Below, piece by piece: positions 8,922 to 17,424 of a stretch of 64,000 bases of DNA. The stretch is from contig NZ_RXHS01000007.1 in assembly GCF_004138125.1 (NCBI RefSeq), positions 124,001-188,000 on the forward strand, given 5' to 3'. The position numbers and the translations under genes are program-made. The DNA comes from Seramator thermalis. GTDB lineage: Bacteria; Bacteroidota; Bacteroidia; Bacteroidales; Dysgonomonadaceae. The first letter of the stretch is position 1. Every line of letters starts with the position of its first letter. The notes under the pieces were generated by a model, which saw only the letters and a list, made by a program, of their open reading frames with translations, did not search any database and was not told the DNA's origin.

Positions 8922-9419
8922 ATGAAGGAAAAAACGAAAATCGTACGCAACGACATTTTTTTTGATGAAATTGCCGATCGAGTTGCTGCAGGAGAAAAGG
9001 TAATCATCAAAGCTAAAGGTGAGAGCATGAGACCTTTCATCCGAAACGGGTGTGACAAAATTATACTGGAAAAACTCGAGAGTGAGGATTTAAAAAAAGG
9101 AAATATCGTTTTGGTACGGTTGAGTGACGGTCGTTTTGTTGTTCACCGCATCGAAAAGGTCGAAAAAGAGGGTCTTGTTTTACGTGGTGACGGAAACCTT
9201 GCTACCCTTGAAGTTTGTCGATTCCAAGATGTTGTAGCTCAGGCAACGGCAGTTGTCCACAACGGTAAAATGATTACTAAAGGGAGTATTCGATGGAAAT
9301 GGCAAGGTTGGTTATGGCCTTCCGGCGTTTTTTTACGCCGGCTATTGTTGGGATTGGACAGGCGTTGGAGTCGAAAAACGGGAATAGAACTTGAGACATT
9401 AACCGCAGAAAAACGATGA
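8922..9419 (+). CDS. S24/S26-type signal peptidase-like protease (Ser/His type)
   Basis: The 165-residue protein has KGESMRPF with Ser35, the nucleophile motif of signal peptidase I. Where bacterial enzymes have the catalytic Lys there is VVHRIEKV with His75, as in the SipW/Sec11 type, followed by RGDGN with D90. A hydrophobic, Trp-rich stretch at about residues 127-148 could associate with the membrane, but there is no N-terminal anchor. It overlaps the PqqD gene by four bases and follows the kinase by three, so the genes are translationally coupled. I infer that it cuts the leader of the peptide at 5791, since the ABC exporter has no C39 peptidase domain. Its site of action is not certain. 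Confidence 0.72.
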   Translation: MKEKTKIVRNDIFFDEIADRVAAGEKVIIKAKGESMRPFIRNGCDKIILEKLESEDLKKGNIVLVRLSDGRFVVHRIEKVEKEGLVLRGDGNLATLEVCRFQDVVAQATAVVHNGKMITKGSIRWKWQGWLWPSGVFLRRLLLGLDRRWSRKTGIELETLTAEKR

Positions 9420-9682
9420 AAATAAAGAAAAATATCAGCATAAGAAAGATAGGGGATGAATATTTATTAATCCTTAATGACGGCAAAAATGCGGATTATA
9501 CGCGAGTAGTGAGCATGAACGGGTCTGCTGCCTTTCTGTTGCAGCAAACGGCAAACGAAGAATTTACCGTTGACCAATGGGCTGCACTGCTTGTGGAAAA
9601 ATACGAAATCGATTACGGACAGGCATCCGTCGATGCCGAAGCATTAGCTGAAAAATTGTGCCGGGCAGGCGTAGTTGCATGA
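9416..9682 (+). CDS. PqqD-like peptide recognition protein
   Basis: This 88-residue protein matches the PqqD family in length and pattern: an N-terminal beta hairpin with DGKNADYTRVVSMNGSAAFLL, followed by a helical half with FTVDQWAALLVEKYEID and AEALAEKLCRAGVV. PqqD-like domains form the winged-helix element that binds the leader of RiPP precursors and presents it to modifying enzymes. It is the strongest single sign that the locus handles a ribosomal peptide. The ATG overlaps the end of the protease gene (ATGA-type), and the stop overlaps the start of the nucleotidyltransferase gene. The partner enzyme it would deliver the peptide to is not obvious here. Confidence 0.85.
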   Translation: MKIKKNISIRKIGDEYLLILNDGKNADYTRVVSMNGSAAFLLQQTANEEFTVDQWAALLVEKYEIDYGQASVDAEALAEKLCRAGVVA

Positions 9683-10803
9683 ACAGGTCGGACATTTATC
9701 CACTTTTTCTGGAACTGTTGGTTTCGGCTATTCGGAACCGACCGGTAAAGGAATCCCTATTTGAGAATGTAAGCGAGGAAACCTGGAGTTTATTGGTGCG
9801 TTATGCGGGCATTCAACGAGTGAATGCCCTGATTGCCGACGGCGTGGCCAAACTTCCGGAGGTATATGCTCCGCCCCGTTCATTAGCTGTTTTGCTTTTG
9901 TTGCATGCCGAAAAAATAGAAGCAGCAAACAGGGAGTTGAACCGGGTTTTAACGGAAATTGTTCATGAGCACGAAGCGGCCGATTTGCCTTTCGTATTGT
10001 TGAAAGGACAAGGGAATGCGCTTTATTATCCCAACCCTCTGCATCGCACTCCGGGTGATCTGGACCTGTATTTTTACCGGCAAGGCGATTATGAGCGGGC
10101 AAAAAAACAGGTTATCGAAAAAAGATATCCTTTGGAAGAGGAAAGCATAAAGCATCAAGGATACAACCGGGGTGCAGTTCATATTGAAAATCACAAGACT
10201 GTTGAGGTGGTTCACCTTAAAAAAATCGACAAAAAGCTGCAACGGAAAGTAAAGGAGATAACGGATAAGGAAAATTTTGAAATCATCCGTATAAACGAAA
10301 CGCCTATACGTGTTCTACCTATAGAATTCAATGCTTTATACCTTTTTATACATCTTTTTCATCATTTTGTTTATTTTGGAGTAGGCATGCGCCAGATATG
10401 CGACTGGGTGTTGTATCTTTCTGCCCGCCATGCCGAAATCGACAAAAAAAAGTTTACGGAAACAGCTCTGGAATTTCATCTGCTTCGTCCGATGCGTGTT
10501 TTTGCACATGCCACCGTGAAATATTTGGAAATGCCACCCGAAATTTTTCCTTTCGAGTTGGGAGAATATACGCCTTATTCCGATTTGGTGATGAACGATA
10601 TTTTGGATGGGGGTCATTTCGGATTTTATCATTCCGGCAAAAAACGTCCTGCAGGAAAATGGAGTGGTAGGTGGTTTTCTTTCAGACATGCCGTACAAAG
10701 AAGTTGGGTATATGCTTCCATAGCGCCGTCCTATATTTTTACCATGCCCATTTACAAATTTTCTACGCGATTGAAATTGACATTAAAGGATTTTCGATGC
10801 TGA
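9679..10803 (+). CDS. Nucleotidyltransferase family protein (NTP_transf_5 type)
   Basis: The 374-residue protein shows VLLKGQGNALYYPNP near residue 106 and TPGDLDLYFY near residue 124, the KG and DxD metal-binding pattern of the uncharacterised nucleotidyltransferase family PF14907. Such genes are frequent in lasso-peptide and other RiPP clusters, where their role is mostly unknown. The helical C-terminal half (PIEFNALYLFIHLFHHF and following) fits the family. The ATG at 9679 overlaps the PqqD stop as ATGA and the end overlaps the ABC gene by seven bases. It could add a nucleotidyl group to the peptide or to another protein; no substrate can be read from the sequence. Confidence 0.78.
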   Translation: MNRSDIYPLFLELLVSAIRNRPVKESLFENVSEETWSLLVRYAGIQRVNALIADGVAKLPEVYAPPRSLAVLLLLHAEKIEAANRELNRVLTEIVHEHEAADLPFVLLKGQGNALYYPNPLHRTPGDLDLYFYRQGDYERAKKQVIEKRYPLEEESIKHQGYNRGAVHIENHKTVEVVHLKKIDKKLQRKVKEITDKENFEIIRINETPIRVLPIEFNALYLFIHLFHHFVYFGVGMRQICDWVLYLSARHAEIDKKKFTETALEFHLLRPMRVFAHATVKYLEMPPEIFPFELGEYTPYSDLVMNDILDGGHFGFYHSGKKRPAGKWSGRWFSFRHAVQRSWVYASIAPSYIFTMPIYKFSTRLKLTLKDFRC

Positions 10804-12407
10804 AGTTTTTGCGGCATATTGTCAAAGGTTTTCGTTGGCATTTAACGGCAATTGTGTTGATAGGCATTGCCGAAGTGGGATTGTCATTGCTCTTTGTGTG
10901 GTTTTCGAAAATCATCATCGACATAGCCACAGGTGCACGAACAGGCGTATTGCTACAATATGCCGTTTTTCTTATTTTATTGATCGCAACACAGATTATG
11001 TTACGGATGTTGGATGTTCGTTTGCGGAACATCACCGAAGTCCGGTTGGGAAATACCATCAGACATACTGTTTTTTCGCATATTCTTTATACAAGGTGGA
11101 AAGAATTACCCACATTGCATAGTGGAGATATGCTTACCCGTATTATTCGGGATACGGACGACGTGGTAAATGTGCTTGTTACGGCTTTTCCGTTGACAAT
11201 TTCCGCATTGGTCCAATTTATCGGTGCAGTGGTTTTATTGTTTGTTTTAGATCCTGTACTGGCCATAATTCTGGGAGTTGCAATGCCGCTGATTGCCTTG
11301 TTCGGAAGGGTTTACTACCATAAGATGCGGAAGTATTCGCATGAAGTAAAAAAAGGAGAAAGCCGTATTACGGAATGGATCGAGGAAAGTTTGCTGAATC
11401 AATTGGTGATACGTACTTTTGAAAAGCAGGATGACCGTCTTGCCAAATTGAAAACGCTGCAAAATGATCTGGAACAGAGCGTAAGCAAAAAAACAAACGT
11501 ATCTGTATTGGCCAACACATTAATGAGTGTGGCATTTAACGGAGGGTATATTGCGGCATTTCTGTGGAGTGCATACGGACTGGCGAAAAAAACAATTACT
11601 TTTGGTACGGTTACTGCATACTTGCAATTGGTTTCGCGCATACAGCGTCCTGTCTACGATTTGATACGCCTGCTGCCCGGAATAATTGCGGCAAAAGCAG
11701 CTTACGATCGGTTACACGAATTGATGAAGTTTGAATTGGAAAATCATGAGGACAAGATTTTTTCGCCGGGTGCTTTGAGGCTAACGATAGAAAATCTTTC
11801 CTATGCATATTCATCTGATTATCCTGCTGTTCTGCAAAATTTCTCTTTAGATGTTGCTCCGGGAACAATGGTTGCTGTGGTAGGTAAAACCGGGGCAGGA
11901 AAAACAACTCTTTTGCGTTTGCTGCTCGGCTTATTGAAACCGGACAAAGGGTCGATTCTTGTTGGAAACGAAACCCAACTGCTTGAAGTTTCTGAAGTTA
12001 CACGCCCCAATTTCGTTTATGTTCCGCAACGCAATTTGCTTTTCAGTGGGACAATTCGCGATAATTTATTGATTGGGAATGAAAAGGCCGATGACGGAAT
12101 GCTGCGAGAGGCATTGATGGCTGCTTCCGCATCATTTGTTTTCGATTTTCCCGATGAGTTGGATGCCTATTTGAGCGAAAATGGATCAAGTTTATCCGAA
12201 GGTCAAGCACAACGCATAGCTATCGCCCGTTCGTTACTTAGGCCGGGAAAAATTCTTTTGTTGGATGAAGCAACTTCGGCTTTGGATATCGAAACAGAAA
12301 AGAATTTCCTGCATCACCTGAAGCAGGGTATCGGGGACAGAATCGTGATTTTTGTTACGCATCATGTGGAGGTGGTGAAGTGCTGCGATATTGTGGTAAG
12401 GATTTAA
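10797..12407 (+). CDS. ABC exporter, fused membrane and ATPase domains
   Basis: This 536-residue half transporter has six predicted membrane helices within residues 1-300 and an ATPase domain after about residue 330. Walker A is GKTGAGKTT near residue 363, the signature is LSEGQAQRIAIARS near 467 (LSEGQ in place of LSGGQ), and Walker B is ILLLDEATSALD near 486. It has no N-terminal C39 peptidase domain, so any leader removal must be done by another protein. The ATG at 10797 lies inside the end of the nucleotidyltransferase gene. Its position as last gene of the locus suggests export of, or resistance to, the peptide product. A longer open frame to 10671 overlaps the preceding gene and is not supported. 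Confidence 0.85.
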   Translation: MLKFLRHIVKGFRWHLTAIVLIGIAEVGLSLLFVWFSKIIIDIATGARTGVLLQYAVFLILLIATQIMLRMLDVRLRNITEVRLGNTIRHTVFSHILYTRWKELPTLHSGDMLTRIIRDTDDVVNVLVTAFPLTISALVQFIGAVVLLFVLDPVLAIILGVAMPLIALFGRVYYHKMRKYSHEVKKGESRITEWIEESLLNQLVIRTFEKQDDRLAKLKTLQNDLEQSVSKKTNVSVLANTLMSVAFNGGYIAAFLWSAYGLAKKTITFGTVTAYLQLVSRIQRPVYDLIRLLPGIIAAKAAYDRLHELMKFELENHEDKIFSPGALRLTIENLSYAYSSDYPAVLQNFSLDVAPGTMVAVVGKTGAGKTTLLRLLLGLLKPDKGSILVGNETQLLEVSEVTRPNFVYVPQRNLLFSGTIRDNLLIGNEKADDGMLREALMAASASFVFDFPDELDAYLSENGSSLSEGQAQRIAIARSLLRPGKILLLDEATSALDIETEKNFLHHLKQGIGDRIVIFVTHHVEVVKCCDIVVRI

Positions 12408-12619
12408 CCGAATCCGTTTGGATTTATCAATTTGACTTGTAGGTCACCCAAAAATTAGATAGCTATGACTCTTTGTTTAATACCAAGGAATAAGTTTTCT
12501 TTAAATTAAAAGGTAAATGAAATGGTGATACATAATAACTATACATTTCAAATCTATTCCTAGTAAACAATTTCATGACATGGTTGTTGTTTTTAGTAAA
12601 CAATCATCAAAACGAATAC

Positions 12620-13525
12620 ATGTTAGCATTTCGAAAGATTGAGCTTTCCGATAAACAACTTATCGATTCCTATCTGAAGGGAAATAATTACCGTTCATCC
12701 GATTTGTGCTTTTGTAATTTATATTGCTGGCAGGAGAAATTTAAAACCGAGTTTACAACCACCCCCGAATGGCTTCTGATCAGGTTTCGAGACAATGTCG
12801 ATGGCAATTCGTATCTGTTGCCCATCGGCAAAGGCGATTTGAAAGAGGTTGTCAATCTGCTGAAACAAGATTCGGAGAAATTGGGTACAAGGTTTCAAAT
12901 AAGAGGACTCACGCAGCAAATGTGCAGCGAATTGCAGGCCGTCGAGCCGGACAGATTCACCTTCAATCTCAATCGAAGCGTTTCGGATTATATTTACACG
13001 TCTGAAAAATTGATCCATCTGAAAGGGAAAAAGTTGCAGAGCAAACGCAATCATATCAACCGATTCACGAAAGAAAACAATTGGTCGTACAAGTCGCTGA
13101 CGAACAATCCCGATCTTGTGAAAGAATGTCACCGTATGTTGCAGCAATGGATGATTGACAATGCAGAGGACAAAGATCCTTCACTGGTTTACGATAACAT
13201 TGCCACTAAACTGATGCTCGAAAATTTCGAATATTTCGGACTTCGCGGCGGAGTGATTTGTGTTGAAGGGCGGATGGTTGCGTTTTCGCTGGGCGAACCT
13301 TTGACGCAGGATACTTTCATCGTACATGTAGAAAAAGCCATGACTGAGAATGTTCATGGTGCTTACGCCATCATCAATCAGCAATTTGTCCTTCACGAAG
13401 CGGCAGAATTTACCTACATCAACCGTGAAGAAGATATGGGCATAGAGTCGCTTCGAAAAGCCAAATTGTCATACCAACCCGATATTTTGCTCGAAAAATT
13501 TGTGGCTCGCGAAAAAGAGCAGTAG
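12620..13525 (+). CDS. DUF2156 (phosphatidylglycerol lysyltransferase-like, GNAT fold) protein
   Basis: The 301-residue protein matches DUF2156 proteins of Bacteroidota: FCNLYCWQ near the N-terminus, the RNHINRFTKEN segment near residue 155, GGVICVEGRMVAFSLGEPL, then YAIINQQFV and YINREEDMGIESLRKAKLSYQP near the end. The fold is that of aminoacyl-tRNA-dependent acyltransferases, but this form lacks the membrane domain of MprF. The start at 12620 is preferred over an upstream frame because MLAFRKIELSD is the family-like beginning. It is followed after three bases by a GNAT gene, so the two probably act together. Its substrate is unknown; it could be unlinked to the lysyltransferase-membrane-like protein at 16386. 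Confidence 0.75.
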   Translation: MLAFRKIELSDKQLIDSYLKGNNYRSSDLCFCNLYCWQEKFKTEFTTTPEWLLIRFRDNVDGNSYLLPIGKGDLKEVVNLLKQDSEKLGTRFQIRGLTQQMCSELQAVEPDRFTFNLNRSVSDYIYTSEKLIHLKGKKLQSKRNHINRFTKENNWSYKSLTNNPDLVKECHRMLQQWMIDNAEDKDPSLVYDNIATKLMLENFEYFGLRGGVICVEGRMVAFSLGEPLTQDTFIVHVEKAMTENVHGAYAIINQQFVLHEAAEFTYINREEDMGIESLRKAKLSYQPDILLEKFVAREKEQ

Positions 13526-13528
13526 CTT

Positions 13529-14404
13529 ATGATAACGTTTGCAACGGAACATACGAGATCGCTCGTTAGGAAAATGTGGAAAACCTGCTTTGGCGACAGC
13601 GACGAGTATTTGGAAATTTATTTCCGCGAAAAATACCGCAACGAAAACACACTCGTCTATTTTGATGACAATCAGGCTGTGGCTTCGTTGCAAATGCTTC
13701 CGTATATTTTCACATTCCATCAGACTGAAATTCCGATTGCTTATTTTTCGGGATTGTGCACGTTGCCCGAAGCACGAAAAAAGGGATTTATGGCAGCTCT
13801 CATCCGAAAAGCATTCGAGGTGCTTCAGCAACGACAGATTCCGCTTGCCGTGCTTGTTCCTCAAGAGAAGTGGTTGTTGGAATTTTACGAGAAATTTGGT
13901 TTTGCTCAAACTTTTGATGCGGGGAACAAAGAAATCTTTTCGCTCAGACAACTATGGGAGAAATATCCGGATAATTTGCCTGCTGCTTATCGTGAGTTCG
14001 ACAACTATTTTCGCGTGCAGGACATGACTGTGCAGAAAACGTTCGACGATTTTCGGGCAATTATGGACGAAGCCAAACTTTTCGATTTCCCTCCGAAAAC
14101 GAATCTGACAGGAATGTCGAGAATCATCGATGTCGAAAAACTTTTGACCGTTTTTGCCCGACGTTATCCCGAAAAAACGTTTTCTTTTTTCTTGTCAGAC
14201 GCAGAAATACCTAAAAACCGATCAAACTTCAGTTTCCGAAACGGATTGGTTGAATCTGATCATAATAATCAAACCACAGAGCATTCATTGGATATCCGTC
14301 AACTGTCGCAGTTGCTGCTTGGATACCACACTTCACAAACGGAAGAACCTTTTCGTTCATTGTTTCCCGAAAAGGCTCCTCAAATCAACTTTATGCTGGA
14401 GTAG
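13529..14404 (+). CDS. GNAT family N-acetyltransferase
   Basis: This 291-residue protein has an N-terminal GNAT domain with GLCTLPEARKKGFMAALI around residues 77-94, the acetyl-CoA binding segment with the R/Q-x-x-G-x-A-like loop, and EFYEKFGF near residue 118, a common GNAT ending. The C-terminal part resembles the extra sterol-carrier-like domain of Eis-type acetyltransferases, with reduced certainty. It starts 3 bases after the DUF2156 gene. The acceptor is unknown. Confidence 0.75.
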   Translation: MITFATEHTRSLVRKMWKTCFGDSDEYLEIYFREKYRNENTLVYFDDNQAVASLQMLPYIFTFHQTEIPIAYFSGLCTLPEARKKGFMAALIRKAFEVLQQRQIPLAVLVPQEKWLLEFYEKFGFAQTFDAGNKEIFSLRQLWEKYPDNLPAAYREFDNYFRVQDMTVQKTFDDFRAIMDEAKLFDFPPKTNLTGMSRIIDVEKLLTVFARRYPEKTFSFFLSDAEIPKNRSNFSFRNGLVESDHNNQTTEHSLDIRQLSQLLLGYHTSQTEEPFRSLFPEKAPQINFMLE

Positions 14405-14410
14405 ATCCGA

Positions 14411-15355
14411 TTACAGCCATTTCCTTTTTCGGAAGTAATATAAGATGATGGCTACGGATAATACCATTAATCCGATTGCAGCCGGATATCCCCATTTTTC
14501 GTCCAATTCAGGCATAAAGCGAAAATTCATTCCATAAATGCTTGCAATGAGCGTTGGAGGCATAAAAATAACCGATACGATAGTGAAAATTTTGATGATT
14601 TTGTTTTGATCGATATTTACATAACCCAAAAAGGTATCCTGTAAGTAGTCCAGTCGGTCAAAACTGAATTTGATGTGTTCTACCAGCGAATTTATATCCT
14701 TGATAATCATCGACAGTTTGGGTTGCAGTTCCTGTGAAATGAAGTCGCTGCGTAGCATGCTCGAAACGGTGCGCTGTTTATCGATAATGTTTTCGCGCAA
14801 CATCATCGTTTTTTCCTGCAGGTTTTTGATTTCCGACAGCAAATCTTCATCAGCTTCTTGCAGACTGAGACTGTTACTGAGCTGAGTAATTTTTTGAGTC
14901 ATGTCCTCAATCATATCGGCGTCGAATTCCACGCGAGTTTCGAATAATGCGACAAGAACATCGGCTCCGGTTTTGTAGTTTTTGGGGTTGGCCGATATTT
15001 TTTTTACCGTTTCGTGGAACGAAATAAGTTCCTGACTGCGTACGGTAACCAGAATATTATTTTTGAGGATGAAAGATACCGGATCTACTTCAAAATTCGA
15101 CAGCAAAAAATTGGAATTGACGACCAGTGTATCAGCGGTTTCAATATACCGAGACGACATCTCTATTTCAATCATTTCTTCTTCTTCCTGAATATAAATC
15201 TTGAGGAAATCTTCGAGTTCGTTTTCAATTTCTTCATCCACGTCCATAAGATCGATCCAGAGGAAGTTTTGGATTGGATTGGATTTTAAAAAATCAAGGC
15301 TTCGACTTAACCTGATAATGCCGTCCTTCTGATAAAAGAGTTTGATTTCGGCCAT
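14411..15355 (-). CDS. corA: Magnesium/cobalt transporter CorA
   Basis: The 314-residue protein has a long cytoplasmic N-terminal domain rich in coiled helices and two membrane helices at the C-terminus. The pore motif YGMNF ends the first helix, followed by the short loop with MPEL and the second helix, with a basic tail RKRKW. This is the standard CorA arrangement for a pentameric Mg2+ channel. The gene lies 28 bases downstream of rsmA on the same strand, so the two may share a transcript. The gene end is close to the converging GNAT gene. Confidence 0.93.
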   Translation of the reverse strand: MAEIKLFYQKDGIIRLSRSLDFLKSNPIQNFLWIDLMDVDEEIENELEDFLKIYIQEEEEMIEIEMSSRYIETADTLVVNSNFLLSNFEVDPVSFILKNNILVTVRSQELISFHETVKKISANPKNYKTGADVLVALFETRVEFDADMIEDMTQKITQLSNSLSLQEADEDLLSEIKNLQEKTMMLRENIIDKQRTVSSMLRSDFISQELQPKLSMIIKDINSLVEHIKFSFDRLDYLQDTFLGYVNIDQNKIIKIFTIVSVIFMPPTLIASIYGMNFRFMPELDEKWGYPAAIGLMVLSVAIILYYFRKRKWL

Positions 15356-15383
15356 GTCAATCAGTTTTTAATCGGTGAATAAA

Positions 15384-16193
15384 TCAGTTCTTTTTCTCTG
15401 TGGAGAAAACATCCTTTACCAAAGGTGTCAAGAGGTTGGTGAGCGTTTCGAATTGAGTTATCGAAAGTTGTTCGGGACGCATGTCGAGCATCGGGTGGTC
15501 GGGTAAAGGTGTTTCTTCGGGCAGCAATGATTTGATGGAGTTGCGCAGCATTTTGCGCCGCTGATTGAAACTCGTCTTTACTACCAATTTGAACAGCTTT
15601 TCGTCGCAGTCGAGTTTTCGTCGCTTGTTTCGAGTGAGCCTGACTACAGCCGATTTGACTTTAGGTGGAGGAATAAAGGCATTTTCGTCAACCGTAAAAA
15701 GATATTCGATGTCGTACCACGCCTGAAGCAAAACGCTTAAAATGCCGTAAGTTTTGTTGCCCGGCGAAGCTGTCATGCGTTCGGCCACTTCTTTCTGTAT
15801 CATTCCTGAACAACAAGGAATCCTATTTTTGTTGTCCAAAACCTTGAAAAATATTTGAGAAGAAATGTTGTAAGGATAGTTTCCGATGATGCAGAACGAA
15901 CGATCGCCGTAAAATTTCGTAAAATCGAGTTTAAGAAAATCGGCTTCGACGATTCGTTCCTTTAACGAAGGGAAATGTTGGTGCAGATAGGCTATGGATT
16001 CGCGATCGATTTCAACGACCGTCAGATCACGTCCTTTCTCGATCAGAAATTGGGTAAGCATACCTGTTCCCGGTCCCACTTCCATCACCGGAAGCAGGGG
16101 AAATTCGTCGAGTGTTGCAGCTATTCGGCGTGCAACTTCAGCATCTTTCAGAAAGTGCTGCCCGAGATTTTTTTTCGGTTTTACCCAATCCAT
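15384..16193 (-). CDS. rsmA: 16S rRNA dimethyladenosine transferase (KsgA)
   Basis: RsmA dimethylates the two adjacent adenosines in the 3' terminal helix of 16S rRNA. The N-terminal KKNLGQHFLKD, the SAM loop EVGPGTGMLTQFL near residue 39, and the catalytic motif GNYPYNISSQ (N-x-P-Y) near residue 104 are clear. The length of 269 residues is normal. It is the first gene of a likely rsmA-corA pair, with a TACCTTTG -7 element upstream. Confidence 0.95.
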   Translation of the reverse strand: MDWVKPKKNLGQHFLKDAEVARRIAATLDEFPLLPVMEVGPGTGMLTQFLIEKGRDLTVVEIDRESIAYLHQHFPSLKERIVEADFLKLDFTKFYGDRSFCIIGNYPYNISSQIFFKVLDNKNRIPCCSGMIQKEVAERMTASPGNKTYGILSVLLQAWYDIEYLFTVDENAFIPPPKVKSAVVRLTRNKRRKLDCDEKLFKLVVKTSFNQRRKMLRNSIKSLLPEETPLPDHPMLDMRPEQLSITQFETLTNLLTPLVKDVFSTEKKN

Positions 16194-16229
16194 TCGTTAT
16201 TTGATGAATAATCCGTATCTTTATGGCCG

Positions 16230-16237
16230 CAAAGGTA
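16230..16237 (-). promoter_or_regulatory. Candidate -7 element of rsmA
   Basis: On the minus strand TACCTTTG matches TAnnTTTG and lies 37 bases upstream of the rsmA start. No clear -33 TTTG is seen. Confidence 0.5.
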
Positions 16238-16385
16238 GCGATTTTATTAAAAAAACTGCCTAAACCTCATTTAAAAAAGCAGATAGTTTGTTTTCATTCC
16301 TATGCAAGCTAATGTTGAAAAAAGAATGTCTGCTCAATATTATTTTGTTTCTTGATATTGGGAACAGGAATATCTAAATAATTTT

Positions 16386-17417
16386 ATGACGAAATCGCTT
16401 CAGAACTTTTTGAAGATAGCCATATCGTTGGCATTAGGAATGGCTATTATCTGGTTGCTTTATCGCAAAACAGATTTTAATGAATTAATGTCGATTGTAA
16501 GAGAATCGAACTTGTCGGTCATTCTCTTTTCGCTTGTTTTTGGCCTTTTCGGGCATATTTTTCGCTCGCTACGCTGGGGCGTTTTTCTAAATTCTCTCGG
16601 ATATCAGCCTAATAAAGTGAGGTTGGTATTGGCAATGTTGGGTAATTATGCGGTCAATTTTTTGATTCCTCGTGGAGGCGATATCTGGCGGTGTGCTGCC
16701 GTCTCCAGATACGAAAAAATACCATTCTCCAAAACGCTCGAAACGTTTTTGGTGGATAAAATGGTCGATTTTGTGACATCGGCCTTTTTGGTGCTTTTGA
16801 GTGTCATTTTGTATATCGATTTTTTTATTTCCTATTTTCACGAAAATCCCGATTATGGCAATCAAATTATTCGGTTACTGAATTCCCCGTGGTTGTATGT
16901 GGCAATTGTTGTTATTATAATTGGATTGGTGCTTATGTTCACGGTTTTTAAAAATACGCGTCCGGTTCGGAAAATTTACAAATTTCTGAACGAAATTTTG
17001 CAGGATATGAAAATTATTGTTCGCATGAAAGAGAAAAAGCAAATCCTACTCTACACCATACTTGGATGGATATGTTTTTATCTGTTCTTCTATGTGTGCT
17101 TCTATGCTTTCGATTTCACCAAAAATCTTGGTCCGATTGCGGGACTGGTTGTATTTTCGATGTGTAATGTGGGGATTTTAATCCCTACCCAAGGCGGAAT
17201 GGGCCCTTGGCATTTCATGGCAATTTCGTCGCTCGTGATATTGGGTGTAGCGTATAATCAGGCAAGTGCTTTTGCCGGAGCGGTTTTCACCATTCAATCG
17301 ATATGGATTATCGTGTTTGGCGCGCTGGCAATTTTGGCATTGCCGTATGTCAAACGCGATGTTCGACAAGTTCCTGAATCTTCAGAAAATTATGAATCTA
17401 TAAATTTATCAAAATAA
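16386..17417 (+). CDS. Lysylphosphatidylglycerol synthase membrane-domain (UPF0104) protein
   Basis: This 343-residue integral membrane protein has about eight hydrophobic helices and the family features FGHIFRSLRWGVFL near residue 55, GNYAVNFLIPRGGDIWR near 88 and PTQGGMGPWHF near 263. It belongs to the MprF membrane-domain superfamily (flippase-like). No lysyltransferase domain is attached. In this superfamily the domain moves or binds lipids or polyprenyl carriers; the cargo here is unknown. It starts alone on the plus strand and is followed by pepD after 7 bases. Confidence 0.8.
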   Translation: MTKSLQNFLKIAISLALGMAIIWLLYRKTDFNELMSIVRESNLSVILFSLVFGLFGHIFRSLRWGVFLNSLGYQPNKVRLVLAMLGNYAVNFLIPRGGDIWRCAAVSRYEKIPFSKTLETFLVDKMVDFVTSAFLVLLSVILYIDFFISYFHENPDYGNQIIRLLNSPWLYVAIVVIIIGLVLMFTVFKNTRPVRKIYKFLNEILQDMKIIVRMKEKKQILLYTILGWICFYLFFYVCFYAFDFTKNLGPIAGLVVFSMCNVGILIPTQGGMGPWHFMAISSLVILGVAYNQASAFAGAVFTIQSIWIIVFGALAILALPYVKRDVRQVPESSENYESINLSK

Positions 17418-17424
17418 TACAATT

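Noticed and set aside
12408-12619. Second peptide gene or terminator after the exporter
   Set aside because: Only a 13-codon frame and a 5-bp hairpin (AATCC-GTTT-GGATT) are seen, too weak to call.
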